Shown here: positions 54,379-64,000 of the stretch, in pieces
Position numbering within the stretch: position 1 is the stretch's first letter
Layout: the number at the start of each line of letters is the position of its first letter
NCBI RefSeq assembly: GCF_014636315.1
Contig: NZ_BMED01000005.1
Location: 434,001 to 498,000 of the forward strand
Direction of reading: 5' to 3'
Length of the DNA: 64,000 nt
Source of the DNA: Parundibacterium terreum
Lineage (GTDB): Bacteria > Pseudomonadota > Gammaproteobacteria > Burkholderiales > Burkholderiaceae_D
Program-made: the position numbers and the translations under genes
The notes under the pieces: generated by a model
What the model saw: the letters and a program-made list of their open reading frames with translations, nothing else
Databases searched by the model: none
What the model was told of the DNA's origin: nothing

Positions 54379-56265
54379 ATGAGCCAAAAAAGCCAGTTCA
54401 GCCTGCTTGCACAACGCCGCTTCGCCCCATTTTTCTGGACCCAGTTTCTCGGAGCTTTTAACGACAATGTTTTCAAGACGGCCTTGCTGACCATCCTGAC
54501 TTACGATGCGATGCATTGGACCAATGTCGATGTTGGCTTGCTCAACAACCTGATCCCAGGCCTGTTCATTTTGCCCTTCCTGCTGTTTTCGGCGACGTCG
54601 GGGCAATTGGCCGATAAATTCGAAAAGGGCGCCTTGGCGCGGAATGTGAAACTGCTGGAAATCGTGATCATGCTGATCGCGGGCGCCGGATGGATGACAC
54701 ACAACCTGTGGCTGCTGATCGGTGCCGTGGCCGGCATGGGCATCCATTCGACGCTGTTTGGCCCGGTCAAATATGCCTACCTGCCGCAGCACCTGAAAAC
54801 AGAGGAGTTGGTCGGCGGTAACGGCGTGATCGAAATGGGCACCTTTGTCGGCATCCTGCTGGGAGAAATCCTGGGGGCGGTTCTGGTCGTACACAAGCCC
54901 TGGGGCCTGGAACTGGTTGCCGGCGGCACGCTTGCCATAGCCATCCTGGGCTGGATCACCAGCCTGCGCATACCCTTGTCGCCGGCGGCGGCGCCTGAGC
55001 TGAAGATCAACTGGAACCCGGCAACGGAGACAATACGCAATATCAGTTTCAGCAGCAAGAATCGCCCGGTGTTCTTGTCTTTGTTGGGGAATTCCTGGTT
55101 TTGGTTCTATGGCGCGATAGTGCTGGCGCAGTTTCCTTTATATGCAAAAAATTACCTGCACGGCGATCACGAAGTTTTCGTACTGCTGCTGACAGTGTTT
55201 TCCTTCGGCATCGGTACCGGCTCCCTGCTGTGCGAACGCCTGTCGGGTCACAAGGTGGAAATCGGCCTGGTGCCTTTCGGCGCGATAGGCTTGTCGGTAT
55301 TCGGCTTTGAACTGTACCTGGCCAGCGAGGCTTATCACAGCGTTGCCACTGTAGATATGATGGGCTTCATCCACCAGGCCGGCAGCCACAGGATCATGTT
55401 CGATATCGTGATGATAGGTATATTCGGCGGCCTGTATATCGTGCCTCTGTTTGCGCTGATACAGACTCGCTGCGATCCCAAACATTTGTCCCGCACTATC
55501 GCCGGTATGAATATCATGAATGCCCTGTTCATGGTGGTGGCGACCGGTTTTGCGATCCTGATGCTGAAGCTGAATTTTACGATTCCGCAAATCTTCATGG
55601 CCACGGCGATACTGAACGCAATCGTTGCGATCTATATCTTCAGCCTGGTGCCGGAATTCCTGCTGCGCTTTATCGCGTGGCTGCTGATACATACCATCTA
55701 CAGGATACGCGGCGTTAATACCAACCGTATTCCTGACGAAGGTGCTGCAGTGCTGGTATGCAACCATGTCAGCTACATGGATGCCATCGTGATCATGGGG
55801 TCCAGTCCGCGGCCGATACGCTTTGTGATGGATCATCGCATCTTCAAGATACCGTTTTTGTCCTGGATATTCCGCACGGCGAAGGCTATCCCCATTGCTC
55901 CCGCCAAGGAAGATCCATGGCTGATGGAAAAAGCCTATGTCGATATTGCCCAGGCTTTGCATGAGGGAGATCTGGTTTGTATCTTCCCCGAAGGTAAATT
56001 GACCGCCACCGGCGAAATGAACGAATTCAAGGGTGGCGTCATGAAAATACTGGACCGCTCGCCGGTGCCGGTGTTTCCGCTCGCCTTGCGCGGCTTGTGG
56101 GGCAGTTTCCTGAGCCGTGACAAGAGCAATGTGTTTGAGCGCTCATTCAGCCGCGGACCATTTTCCAAGCTGGAACTGGTGGTTGGCGAGGCGCTGGAAC
56201 CGGGCAGCGTAACGCCTGAAATACTGCAGGAAAAAGTGAAAACTCTGCGCGGTGAGTGGAAATAA
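54379..56265 (+). CDS. LplT-like MFS transporter fused to a PlsC-type acyltransferase
   Basis: 628 residues. The N-terminal part (1-425) is a lysophospholipid transporter-like MFS domain (FWTQFLGAFNDNVFKTAL, about 12 helices). The C-terminal part is an acyltransferase with the HX4D motif NHVSYMDAI near residue 458 and FPEGKLTATGEMNEFKGG near residue 540. LplT-Aas fusions in other bacteria carry a further AMP-binding acyl-ACP synthetase domain, which is missing here. It may import lysophospholipid and re-acylate it from a thioester donor. The following gap and start belong to a separate gene. Confidence 0.9.
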   Translation: MSQKSQFSLLAQRRFAPFFWTQFLGAFNDNVFKTALLTILTYDAMHWTNVDVGLLNNLIPGLFILPFLLFSATSGQLADKFEKGALARNVKLLEIVIMLIAGAGWMTHNLWLLIGAVAGMGIHSTLFGPVKYAYLPQHLKTEELVGGNGVIEMGTFVGILLGEILGAVLVVHKPWGLELVAGGTLAIAILGWITSLRIPLSPAAAPELKINWNPATETIRNISFSSKNRPVFLSLLGNSWFWFYGAIVLAQFPLYAKNYLHGDHEVFVLLLTVFSFGIGTGSLLCERLSGHKVEIGLVPFGAIGLSVFGFELYLASEAYHSVATVDMMGFIHQAGSHRIMFDIVMIGIFGGLYIVPLFALIQTRCDPKHLSRTIAGMNIMNALFMVVATGFAILMLKLNFTIPQIFMATAILNAIVAIYIFSLVPEFLLRFIAWLLIHTIYRIRGVNTNRIPDEGAAVLVCNHVSYMDAIVIMGSSPRPIRFVMDHRIFKIPFLSWIFRTAKAIPIAPAKEDPWLMEKAYVDIAQALHEGDLVCIFPEGKLTATGEMNEFKGGVMKILDRSPVPVFPLALRGLWGSFLSRDKSNVFERSFSRGPFSKLELVVGEALEPGSVTPEILQEKVKTLRGEWK

Positions 56266-56337
56266 GCAGAGATAGTCGGAACAAGCGCAAAACTGCACTG
56301 AACTAAAGCCAGCCTGCGCTGGCTTGAGGAGATTGGT

Positions 56338-59300
56338 ATGTCTGTATTGACAAGAGTGCTGGCCTGCGGCCTGCTGTATTTAGCTGGACAGGTTCAGGCG
56401 GATGCCGCGGCAATCAGCCGCTTTTCTCCCCAGGGCGAGGTTGCACAGGTCAGGCAGGTGAGGGCCAGTTTTTCCGAGTCCGCTATCCAGTTTGGTGACC
56501 CTAAAGCGCCTGCCCCGTTTGACGTGAACTGCTCCGAAGCAGGAACAGCGCGCTGGGCGGACGATAAAAACTGGATTTTCGATTTCGTCCGCGACCTGCC
56601 GCCAGGTACCAAATGCAGCTTCAGCCTGAAGTCAGGCTTCAAGACCCTTGCCGGCAACGCCATCAGCGGAAAAACTGCCTTCCAGTTCAATACCGGCGGC
56701 CCGGCAGTAGTGAATATCCAGCCCTACCAAGGCGAGGGCATTGATGAAGACCAGGCTTTCATCCTGACGCAGAATGGTGCCGCGACTGAAGCCAGCATAC
56801 GCGAGCATTTGTACTGCGAAATAGAAGGTGTACACGAGCGTGTGCCGGTAAAATTCGTTGCAGCCGATATGCGAGCCGCTTTGCTGAAGCAGTTTGCACA
56901 GAAGATAGAGGCGAGCCGCGTCACCATCGTGCAATGTCAGCAGCGCTTTCCCAACGAGGCCGCGGTAAGGCTGGTATGGGACAAAGGCATCGCAACGCCG
57001 TCCGGTATTGCCACGACGCAGGCGCAGAGTTTCAAGTTCAAGACACGCAAGGCCTTCACCGCGAGTTTCACCTGCCAGCGTGAAAATGCCAATAGCGCCT
57101 GCACGCCCATCTTGCCGGTGAACCTGTATTTCAGCTCTCCCATCACTCGCAAACTGGCGGAAGACATCGTCCTGAAAGGCGCCAGGGGCAATGTCAAGCC
57201 GGATTTTGCCAAGGACAATAAAGAAGAGATGGTTTCCAATGTCAGCTTCAAACCGCCGCTGGCGGAAAAGGCTGAGTATTCCATCGTCCTGCCGAATGGT
57301 TTAAAGGATGAAAATGGGCGGACACTGAGCAATGCGGCACAGTTCCCGTTGAAGTTTACGACAGCAGACTTTCCGCCGCTGGCCAAATTTCCTTCTGCAC
57401 CTTTCGGCATCATTGAGCTGAACGCCGATGCCACGCTGCCTGTCACTTTGCGCAATGTGGAGAACAGCATGGTAGTGCGCAGCGCCAATGGCAAAGCCTC
57501 GCCCGGCAAGCTGGCGGATGTGAAAGTGGATAGCGATGCCGGCATCATCGCCTGGATGGGTAAATTAAACCGCTATCATGAAAGTACCGTGCAAATCGGC
57601 GGCAAGCCGGTGGAGACGCGCAGCATAGGCCTGCTGGAAAAAGAACCGGGTGCGCGCAAGCTGGACCTGCCGCCATCATCGGATGCGCCAGGAGCTGCGT
57701 TACGGCCGTTTGAAGTGATAGGCATACCTTTCAAGGAGCCCGGCTTTCACGTTGTTGAGCTGGAGTCCAGACGTCTCGGTGCGGCCTTGCTGGACAAGCC
57801 GGTGCCTATGTTCGTACGTACCAGCGTGCTGGTGACCAATCTTGCAGTGCACCTGAAGCTGGGGCGGGAAAACGCGGCCGTGTGGGTCACAACGCTGGAT
57901 AATGCCAAGCCTGTTGCCGATGCGGATGTGCGTATTTCCGATTGCAAGGGCAAAGAATTGTGGCGCGGAAGGACAGACAAGAACGGTATCGCCTTATCGC
58001 CCAAACCCATAGAGGATAGTTGCGTAGACGGCGATTCGGGAGAGGGCCGTATCAGTGGCCTGTTCGCCAGCGCCCGCAAAACCGACGAAAAAGGCCGCGC
58101 CGACATGGCGTTTGCGCTGAGCTCATGGAATAGCGGCATAGAGTCGTTCCGTTTCAATCTCCCTTTGGATTTCAACAAATCATCGACAGTCAGGGCCCAT
58201 ACGATACTGGATCGCAGCCTGCTGCGCGCCGGTGAAACCGTTTCGATGAAGCATGTGATTCGCATAGAGAATATGCGCGGCTTCGGTTTACAGAAAAAGG
58301 ATTTGCTGCCTGATCGCGTACGCATCATCCACCAGGGCAGCAACCAGGAATTCCAGTTCCCGTTGGTCTGGCGCGGGCAAAACACGGCAGAGACAGTGTT
58401 TGCGATACCGAAGCAGGCCAAGCTGGGGCGTTACGACATCTTGCTGGATAAAGGCCAGGCGAATGCCAGCCCTGGTACTGACACGAATGCCGAGGCCAGT
58501 GCCGACGATCAGGGTGAAGAGCGCGACAACGAAAACACCTTGATGAGCGGTAGTTTCAGGGTGGAAGAGTTCCGCCTGCCTTTGCTGCAGGGACGCATAA
58601 CACCGCCCAAAACGGCGCAAATCAGTCCCAAGGAGTTGCCGCTGGATGTGCAACTCAATTATCTGAATGGCGGCGGCGCCTCCGGCTTGTCGGCGGAGGT
58701 CACCAGCTTGTTGCGTAACCGTGCGATTTCTTTCCCCGCCTATCAGGAATTTTCATTCGCCAGTTCCGGCGAATACGATGAAGAGCAAAAGATCGTCGCC
58801 AACAAGTTGCCGGTCACGCTGGACAAGAATGGCAGCGGGAAAACCGTGATCAAGGATTTGCCGGCCATCAAAAAGCCGCAGGAACTATTGTCGGAAATGA
58901 CCTATGCCGACCCGAATGGCGAGGTGCAGACCGTATCGGCAGTGACGCCCCTATGGCCTTCCGGGCTGGTGATAGGCGTAAAAGCCGGCGAGTGGGTTTC
59001 AGTCAAGAAAAAAATGACGCTGACTGCGATAGTGCTGGACACCAACGGCAAGCCGCAAGCGGATGTGAAGGTGGACTTTAGCGGGATTGCGAAGCAAACC
59101 AATTCTCACCGCAAGCGCATGGTAGGCGGCTTCTATGCCTATGAAAACGCGGAAGATACCAAGGACCTGGGTTCACTGTGCTCCGGCAAGTCGGATGCGC
59201 GCGGACTGGTGCTATGCGATGTGGAGTTGAGTGATCCGGGCAATATCGAAGTATTTGCCAGGGCCAAGGATGGCAGCGGCAACCTGTCGCAAGCGCGGAC

Positions 59301-62142
59301 GTCGGTATGGGTGACAAGGCAGGGAGAAATCTGGTTCGACGGTGAAAACCAGGACAGGATAGACATCCTGCCTGAAAAGAAACGTTATCAGGCTGGAGAA
59401 ACGGCCAAGTTCCAGGTGCGCATGCCTTTCCGTTTCGCGACAGCGCTAGTAGCGGTAGAGCGCGAGGGCATCATCGACACCATGGTGGTGCAACTGAATG
59501 GGCAGGACCCAACCATCAATCTGCCAATCAAGGCGGAATATGGGCCGAATGTGTTCGTCTCCGTGCTGGCTGTGCGCGGGCGCATGCGCGAAGTGCCATG
59601 GTATTCCTTCTTTACCTGGGGCTGGAAGGAACCGTTGAACTGGTGGCATGAGTTCCGCGAATACCAGGCGCCGGGCGCCATCGTGGATTTGTCCAAGCCG
59701 GCCTATAAGTATGGCATTGCCGAAATTTCGGTCGGCACCCAGGGCAACCAGCTTGGCGTGACGGTTACCAGTGACAAAAGCAGCTACCCGATACGTTCAA
59801 CTGCCAAGGTCAGCTTCCAGGTACTGCTGCCGAGCGGCAAGCCGGCTGCCGGAGCCGAGGTGGCGGTAGCAGCGGTCGACGAGGCCTTGCTGGAGCTGCA
59901 GCCAAATACCAGCTGGGATTTGCTGGCGGCGATGATACAGCGGCGCAGCTATGGCATAGAGACTTCAACGGCGCAGATGCAGGTGATAGGCAAGCGGCAC
60001 TACGGCCGCAAGGCCGTCGCGGCCGGTGGCGGCGGTGGCAAATCGCCGACGCGCGAGCTGTTTGATACGCTATTGCTGTGGCGGCCCAACGTGGTGCTGG
60101 ATGCCAACGGCAGGGCGCAACTGGATGTGCCCTTAAACGATGCGCTAACCAGCTTCAAGATTGTGGCAGTAGCGCAAAGCGGGGAATCATTGTTCGGTAC
60201 CGGTTCCACCAGCATACGATCCACGCAAGATTTGCAACTGATTTCAGGTTTGCCGCCGCTAGTGCGCGAGGGCGACCGCTTCAATGCAATGCTGACGGTC
60301 AGAAACACGACTACACGGGCGATGCAGGTGGATGTGGCCGCAAAAGTTGGCGGCCTGGGCGCGGAGTTGAATGATCAGAAACTGAGCATTCCTGCAGGCG
60401 AGGCAAGAGAGCTTAGCTGGAGCGTCACTGCGCCGGTATCCGCGAATGGGGACGCGCAGCAATTGGCGTGGGAGGTGAAAGCGCAGGAGCAGGGCGGACA
60501 GGCAGTCAAGGATAGCCTTAAATTCAGCCAGCGCGTCGTGCCGGCGGTACCGGTCACGGTGCAGCAGGCGAGCCTGTTCCAGTTGGATAAGGCGACTTCC
60601 ATTGCCGTTTCCCAGCCTGCAGATGGATTGCCCGGGCGCGGCGGTCTGGCAATATCGCTGATGCCAAGTCTTGCCGGGCCAAGCGAAGGCCTGCGCCGTT
60701 TCTTTGCCGACTATCCCTATTCTTGCCTGGAGCAAAAGACTTCCAAGGCAATAGGCTTGCGTGATGCGGCAATGTGGGAGCGCGTGATGACGGAGCTGCC
60801 GACCTATCTGGATGATGACGGGCTGGCCTATTACTACCCGCCGAATGATGCCAGCAAGCGCCTCGGCAGCGACACCTTGACCGCCTATATCCTGGCGGCC
60901 AGCAATGAAGCCAGCTATGCCTTGCCGCAGCAAAGCCGCGACAAGATGCTGCGTGGTCTGGCTGCCTTTGTCGACGGAAAAATTACCCGCGATTTCTGGT
61001 CTCCGAAGAAAGATCTGGATGTCAGGAAAATAGCCGCGCTGGAGGCTTTGTCCCGCTATGGGCAAATGGATCCGCGCATGCTCGGTTCCATACAGATAGC
61101 GCCGAATCAATGGCCTACGTCGACCCTGCTGGACTGGACTGCGATACTGCAAAGAGTGGGCACGATACCGCAGCATGACAAGTATCTGAAAGAGGTTGAC
61201 CAGGTGCTCCGCTCGCGCCTGAACTATCAGGGCACCCGGATGGGATTTTCCACAGAGAGCGATGACTACTGGTGGTGGCTGATGTGGAATGGCGATGCGA
61301 ATGCCAACCGGCTGATCCTGGTAGCCCTGAACGACCCGGCCTGGCGCGAGGACATGCCCAAGCTGATCAACGGCGCCATACAGCGCCAGCAGCGCGGGCG
61401 CTGGGCATCTACGACAGCCAATGTCTGGGGCACACTGGCACTGGAAAAGTTTGCACAGAAATTTGAAACCGAAAAAGTCAGTGGAACGACCAAGGCTGCG
61501 TTGGCCGCTGCAAGCCAGTCTTTCAATTGGCCTGCAAGCGGTGGCGGCAAATTGTCCTTGCCCTGGCCTGCAGGTGCAGTCAAAGCGGCTCCTGCGGCTT
61601 CTGCCGCGCCTTCTCCGGCAACGGCGCCGGATGGCTTGAAATTGACGCACGATGGGCGCGGCAAACCTTGGGTGACGCTACAAAGCCTGGCCGCCGTAGC
61701 CTTGAAAGCGCCTTTCTCCAGCGGCTATCGCATCACCAAGACGCTGGTACCTGTCGAGCAAAAAGAAAAAGGGAAATACAGTCGTGGCGACGTCGTGCGC
61801 GTGGAGCTTGAAGTTGATGCGCAAACCGATATGACCTGGGTGGTAGTGTCGGATCCTGTCCCTGCCGGCGCGAGCTTGTTGGGCTCAGGGCTGGGGCGCG
61901 ACTCTGCGATAGCCAGCAGCGGCGAGCGTTCTGCAGGTAGTGCCTGGCCTGCCTATGAAGAAAGAAGTTTTGAAGCCTATCGCAGCTACTATCAGTTCGT
62001 GCCCAAAGGAAAATTCAAGCTGTCCTATACGATGCGACTGAACAATGCAGGGGAATTCAACCTGCCACAAACCAGAGTGGAGGCCATGTATGCATCTGAG
62101 ATGTTTGGTGAAATTCCCAATGCGCCGCTGAATGTGAAGTGA
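56338..62142 (+). CDS. Alpha-2-macroglobulin family protein
   Basis: 1934 residues. Signal peptide in the first 23 residues (ending near QVQADA). Macroglobulin-like domains make up the first 1200 residues. The thioester motif C1463-L-E-Q1466 lies in YPYSCLEQKTSKAI, and the bait/junction region RELFDTLLLWRPNVVLDANG comes before it. Bacterial A2Ms trap proteases in the periplasm and covalently hold them through the thioester. E. coli YfhM is a lipoprotein; a VLAC is present at residues 7-10, but the preceding segment is too short for a lipobox. pbpC follows with a 1-bp overlap, as in the yfhM-pbpC unit. Confidence 0.94.
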   Translation: MSVLTRVLACGLLYLAGQVQADAAAISRFSPQGEVAQVRQVRASFSESAIQFGDPKAPAPFDVNCSEAGTARWADDKNWIFDFVRDLPPGTKCSFSLKSGFKTLAGNAISGKTAFQFNTGGPAVVNIQPYQGEGIDEDQAFILTQNGAATEASIREHLYCEIEGVHERVPVKFVAADMRAALLKQFAQKIEASRVTIVQCQQRFPNEAAVRLVWDKGIATPSGIATTQAQSFKFKTRKAFTASFTCQRENANSACTPILPVNLYFSSPITRKLAEDIVLKGARGNVKPDFAKDNKEEMVSNVSFKPPLAEKAEYSIVLPNGLKDENGRTLSNAAQFPLKFTTADFPPLAKFPSAPFGIIELNADATLPVTLRNVENSMVVRSANGKASPGKLADVKVDSDAGIIAWMGKLNRYHESTVQIGGKPVETRSIGLLEKEPGARKLDLPPSSDAPGAALRPFEVIGIPFKEPGFHVVELESRRLGAALLDKPVPMFVRTSVLVTNLAVHLKLGRENAAVWVTTLDNAKPVADADVRISDCKGKELWRGRTDKNGIALSPKPIEDSCVDGDSGEGRISGLFASARKTDEKGRADMAFALSSWNSGIESFRFNLPLDFNKSSTVRAHTILDRSLLRAGETVSMKHVIRIENMRGFGLQKKDLLPDRVRIIHQGSNQEFQFPLVWRGQNTAETVFAIPKQAKLGRYDILLDKGQANASPGTDTNAEASADDQGEERDNENTLMSGSFRVEEFRLPLLQGRITPPKTAQISPKELPLDVQLNYLNGGGASGLSAEVTSLLRNRAISFPAYQEFSFASSGEYDEEQKIVANKLPVTLDKNGSGKTVIKDLPAIKKPQELLSEMTYADPNGEVQTVSAVTPLWPSGLVIGVKAGEWVSVKKKMTLTAIVLDTNGKPQADVKVDFSGIAKQTNSHRKRMVGGFYAYENAEDTKDLGSLCSGKSDARGLVLCDVELSDPGNIEVFARAKDGSGNLSQARTSVWVTRQGEIWFDGENQDRIDILPEKKRYQAGETAKFQVRMPFRFATALVAVEREGIIDTMVVQLNGQDPTINLPIKAEYGPNVFVSVLAVRGRMREVPWYSFFTWGWKEPLNWWHEFREYQAPGAIVDLSKPAYKYGIAEISVGTQGNQLGVTVTSDKSSYPIRSTAKVSFQVLLPSGKPAAGAEVAVAAVDEALLELQPNTSWDLLAAMIQRRSYGIETSTAQMQVIGKRHYGRKAVAAGGGGGKSPTRELFDTLLLWRPNVVLDANGRAQLDVPLNDALTSFKIVAVAQSGESLFGTGSTSIRSTQDLQLISGLPPLVREGDRFNAMLTVRNTTTRAMQVDVAAKVGGLGAELNDQKLSIPAGEARELSWSVTAPVSANGDAQQLAWEVKAQEQGGQAVKDSLKFSQRVVPAVPVTVQQASLFQLDKATSIAVSQPADGLPGRGGLAISLMPSLAGPSEGLRRFFADYPYSCLEQKTSKAIGLRDAAMWERVMTELPTYLDDDGLAYYYPPNDASKRLGSDTLTAYILAASNEASYALPQQSRDKMLRGLAAFVDGKITRDFWSPKKDLDVRKIAALEALSRYGQMDPRMLGSIQIAPNQWPTSTLLDWTAILQRVGTIPQHDKYLKEVDQVLRSRLNYQGTRMGFSTESDDYWWWLMWNGDANANRLILVALNDPAWREDMPKLINGAIQRQQRGRWASTTANVWGTLALEKFAQKFETEKVSGTTKAALAAASQSFNWPASGGGKLSLPWPAGAVKAAPAASAAPSPATAPDGLKLTHDGRGKPWVTLQSLAAVALKAPFSSGYRITKTLVPVEQKEKGKYSRGDVVRVELEVDAQTDMTWVVVSDPVPAGASLLGSGLGRDSAIASSGERSAGSAWPAYEERSFEAYRSYYQFVPKGKFKLSYTMRLNNAGEFNLPQTRVEAMYASEMFGEIPNAPLNVK

Positions 62143-64000
62143 TGTACACGCAGCAGCATGGGTTGAAAAACCTGATTTCCTATGTGGGCAGGTATGGCAA
62201 AAACCTGCTTGCCGGGCTGTTGCTATGCGTGACCAGCTTGACCGCCTGTGCTGTTCCCAGTTTTGCCGAGGTGCAGCAGGATTTCCGGTCCTCGGATTCC
62301 ATCCTGTATGACAGGAATGGCGTCGCCATCCATCAGCTCAGGTTGAACCCGAAAGAGCGCAAGCTGGCCTGGGTCAAGCTGGAGGATATATCGCCTGCGC
62401 TGAGAAACGCCTTGATTGCTTCCGAGGATAAACGTTTTTACCAGCATGGCGGCGTGGACTGGAACGCGGTTGCAGCCGCTGCCTGGGGTAATCTGTGGAA
62501 TACCCGCACCAGGGGGGCTTCGACGATTACCATGCAGCTTGCCGGCCTGCTGGAAGAAGATTTGCGCCGAAAAGCCGCACCGCGCAGCGCGACACAAAAA
62601 ATCAGCCAGGCCTTCATCGCAAAAGCACTGGAGCAGAGCTGGCGCAAGGATCAGATACTGGAAGCCTACTTAAACCTGGTGGCTTTCCGGGGTGAGCTGG
62701 TGGGAGTGCACGCCTTGTCCAGGGTCTTGTTCGACAAGCATCCCAGCGGATTGAACCAGGTAGAAGCAGCAATCGCTGTCGCCCTGATACGGGCGCCTAA
62801 TGCCAAGCCTGCAAGAGTGGCTGAGCGAGCCTGCCTTATCCTGAAAGAACAGGGCCTTGCCAGCTATTGCCAAAATCTGGCGGGCATCACCGAGCTGCGG
62901 TTTGCGCGCCTGACCGCAAAGTCTTCGCAGCTCAATGTTACGGCCGGCCCCCAGCTGGCCCCGCATCTGGCACGCAGACTGTTAAAGCTTGATGCAGAGG
63001 GCTCGCTCAACACAATGACGGTTGCCGCCAAGCCCACGGTCCGGAATGTGCGTTCGACGCTGGATGCAGCTACCCAGGCCTTTGCCCGGGATTCGCTGGT
63101 GCGCCAGCTATCAGCGCTGGTGGACAGGAATATCGAGGATGGTGCTGTAGTGGTGCTGGATAATGCCAGCGGCGATGTGCTGGCCTGGGTAGGTTCCAGC
63201 GGCAGCTTGTCCGATGCTTCACAGGTGGATGGTGTCGTGGCCTTGCGTCAGGCAGGTTCCACATTGAAACCTTTCCTGTACGAACTGGCGATAGAGAAAA
63301 AATGGCTGACTGCGGCATCGATACTGGATGACTCGGCGGTTAATTTACCGACAGCTTCTGGCCTCTACATACCGCAAAACTATGACAAACATTTCAAGGG
63401 ATTGGTCAGCGTGCGTACCGCACTGGGTTCTTCCTTGAATATTCCAGCGGTCCGCACGCTGGTAACGGTAACTCCGGATTTGTTTTTCCGCCGCTTGCAA
63501 AGCCTGGGCTTCCAGCTCAGGGAATCGGGTGATTATTACGGCTATAGCCTGGCGCTGGGCAGTGCCGATGTCAGTTTGCTGGCATTGACGAATGCCTATC
63601 GCAGCCTGGCAAACAAAGGGCGATATAGTACAGTGCGTACCAGCGTAAAAGATGCCGCAAGCCGTGATGTCGCCGTGATGGAACCGGCATCCAGCTTCAT
63701 CGTCGGCGATATACTGGCGGACCGTGCTGCGCGCGCCGTGACCTTTGGTCTGGAAAGTGCGCTGGCGACACGCTCCTGGACAGCGGTGAAGACCGGCACC
63801 TCCAAGGACATGCGGGACAACTGGTGTATCGGCTATTCCGACAGATACACGGTCGGCGTCTGGGTAGGCAATGCTTCTGGTTCACCGATGTGGGATGTGT
63901 CCGGCGTGACCGGTGCAGCGCCTGTGTGGCAAGAAGTGATGGCCTATCTGGAGGGCAGGAATAGAAGTGCGGCAGGAGTGAAAGCAAGAACATACGCACC
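62142..64000 (+). CDS. pbpC: Penicillin-binding protein 1C, 3' end outside window
   Basis: The ATG shares its A with the TGA of the A2M gene. 619 residues are visible. A short N-terminal membrane region (LLAGLLLCVTSLTACA) is followed by the glycosyltransferase domain, with EDKRFYQHGGVDW and RGASTITMQLAGLL. The transpeptidase domain has S373-T-L-K376, the SSLN motif and K550-TG. PBP1C makes peptidoglycan and is encoded next to A2M in many Gram-negatives, so that an attacked wall can be repaired while proteases are trapped. The usual biPBP C-terminal domain would lie beyond the window. Confidence 0.95.
   Translation, partial: MYTQQHGLKNLISYVGRYGKNLLAGLLLCVTSLTACAVPSFAEVQQDFRSSDSILYDRNGVAIHQLRLNPKERKLAWVKLEDISPALRNALIASEDKRFYQHGGVDWNAVAAAAWGNLWNTRTRGASTITMQLAGLLEEDLRRKAAPRSATQKISQAFIAKALEQSWRKDQILEAYLNLVAFRGELVGVHALSRVLFDKHPSGLNQVEAAIAVALIRAPNAKPARVAERACLILKEQGLASYCQNLAGITELRFARLTAKSSQLNVTAGPQLAPHLARRLLKLDAEGSLNTMTVAAKPTVRNVRSTLDAATQAFARDSLVRQLSALVDRNIEDGAVVVLDNASGDVLAWVGSSGSLSDASQVDGVVALRQAGSTLKPFLYELAIEKKWLTAASILDDSAVNLPTASGLYIPQNYDKHFKGLVSVRTALGSSLNIPAVRTLVTVTPDLFFRRLQSLGFQLRESGDYYGYSLALGSADVSLLALTNAYRSLANKGRYSTVRTSVKDAASRDVAVMEPASSFIVGDILADRAARAVTFGLESALATRSWTAVKTGTSKDMRDNWCIGYSDRYTVGVWVGNASGSPMWDVSGVTGAAPVWQEVMAYLEGRNRSAAGVKARTYA

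Noticed and set aside
56338-56400. Lipoprotein signal in the A2M protein (VLAC)
   Set aside because: The Cys is at residue 10, leaving too short a hydrophobic stretch before it; a later signal-peptidase I site fits better.
60259-61650. 463-codon open frame antisense to the A2M gene
   Set aside because: Shadow of the GC-biased third codon position in the A2M gene; low-complexity, Arg/Gln-rich, no motifs.

Overview
The window looks like a stretch of core chromosome from a betaproteobacterium of the order Burkholderiales, most likely the family Oxalobacteraceae (Herminiimonas/Janthinobacterium type). This is inferred from the protein families, the mid-50s GC look of the coding DNA, the Burkholderia-type QueE cysteine loop and the gene neighbourhoods (rpfE-like/recJ, prfB/lysS, lolC/lolD, A2M/pbpC); no database search was possible. 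No rRNA, tRNA, CRISPR array, prophage or transposase gene was seen.

Layout. 1-3 kb: the end of a membrane diguanylate cyclase, a umuC remnant, and a divergent TetR regulator/SDR pair with a perfect palindrome between them. 3.3-6 kb: queE-queD-tadA-ldcA (queuosine precursor synthesis, tRNA inosine formation, murein recycling), closed by a strong terminator. 6-8 kb: an MHS-type transporter facing away from the next cluster. 8.2-17.8 kb: ten co-oriented genes for acyl-CoA and carbonyl metabolism (thiolase, acyl-CoA dehydrogenase, two SDRs, two hotdog thioesterases, an MDR reductase, a GST-like protein, an epoxide-hydrolase-like enzyme, a GNAT). The cluster contains a candidate operator, a 144-bp inverted-repeat element and several terminators. 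18-30 kb: a chemoreceptor, a DHH phosphoesterase, a metY/hydrolase/LysE-type exporter operon, a CBS protein, a renalase-like flavoprotein, a transglutaminase-like protein, an ABC exporter and a Tat-type LD-carboxypeptidase. 30-44.5 kb: lysS, prfB with its programmed frameshift, YgiQ radical SAM, TraB/GumN, msrA, a family-B DNA polymerase with altered motifs, an ArsR/AHSA1 pair and recJ. 44.6-52 kb: a minus-strand run (isochorismatase-like hydrolase, amidohydrolase, two XapX proteins, DoxX, DUF1275), then azoR, a pirin and a LysR regulator. 52-64 kb: lolC-lolD, an LplT-PlsC fusion, a giant alpha-2-macroglobulin and pbpC, which runs off the window end.

The strongest unexplained signal is regulatory. 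A 44-bp block upstream of the isochorismatase-like gene recurs, 39 of 44 bases identical, directly against the start codon of the LysR gene about 2 kb away. Its 14-bp core occurs a third time, inverted, upstream of the divergent pirin gene. This suggests one small LysR regulon. Other points worth following are the family-B polymerase with substitutions in Exo II, motif A and motif B, the inverted-repeat element at 11.35-11.49 kb, and terminators placed immediately before two genes.
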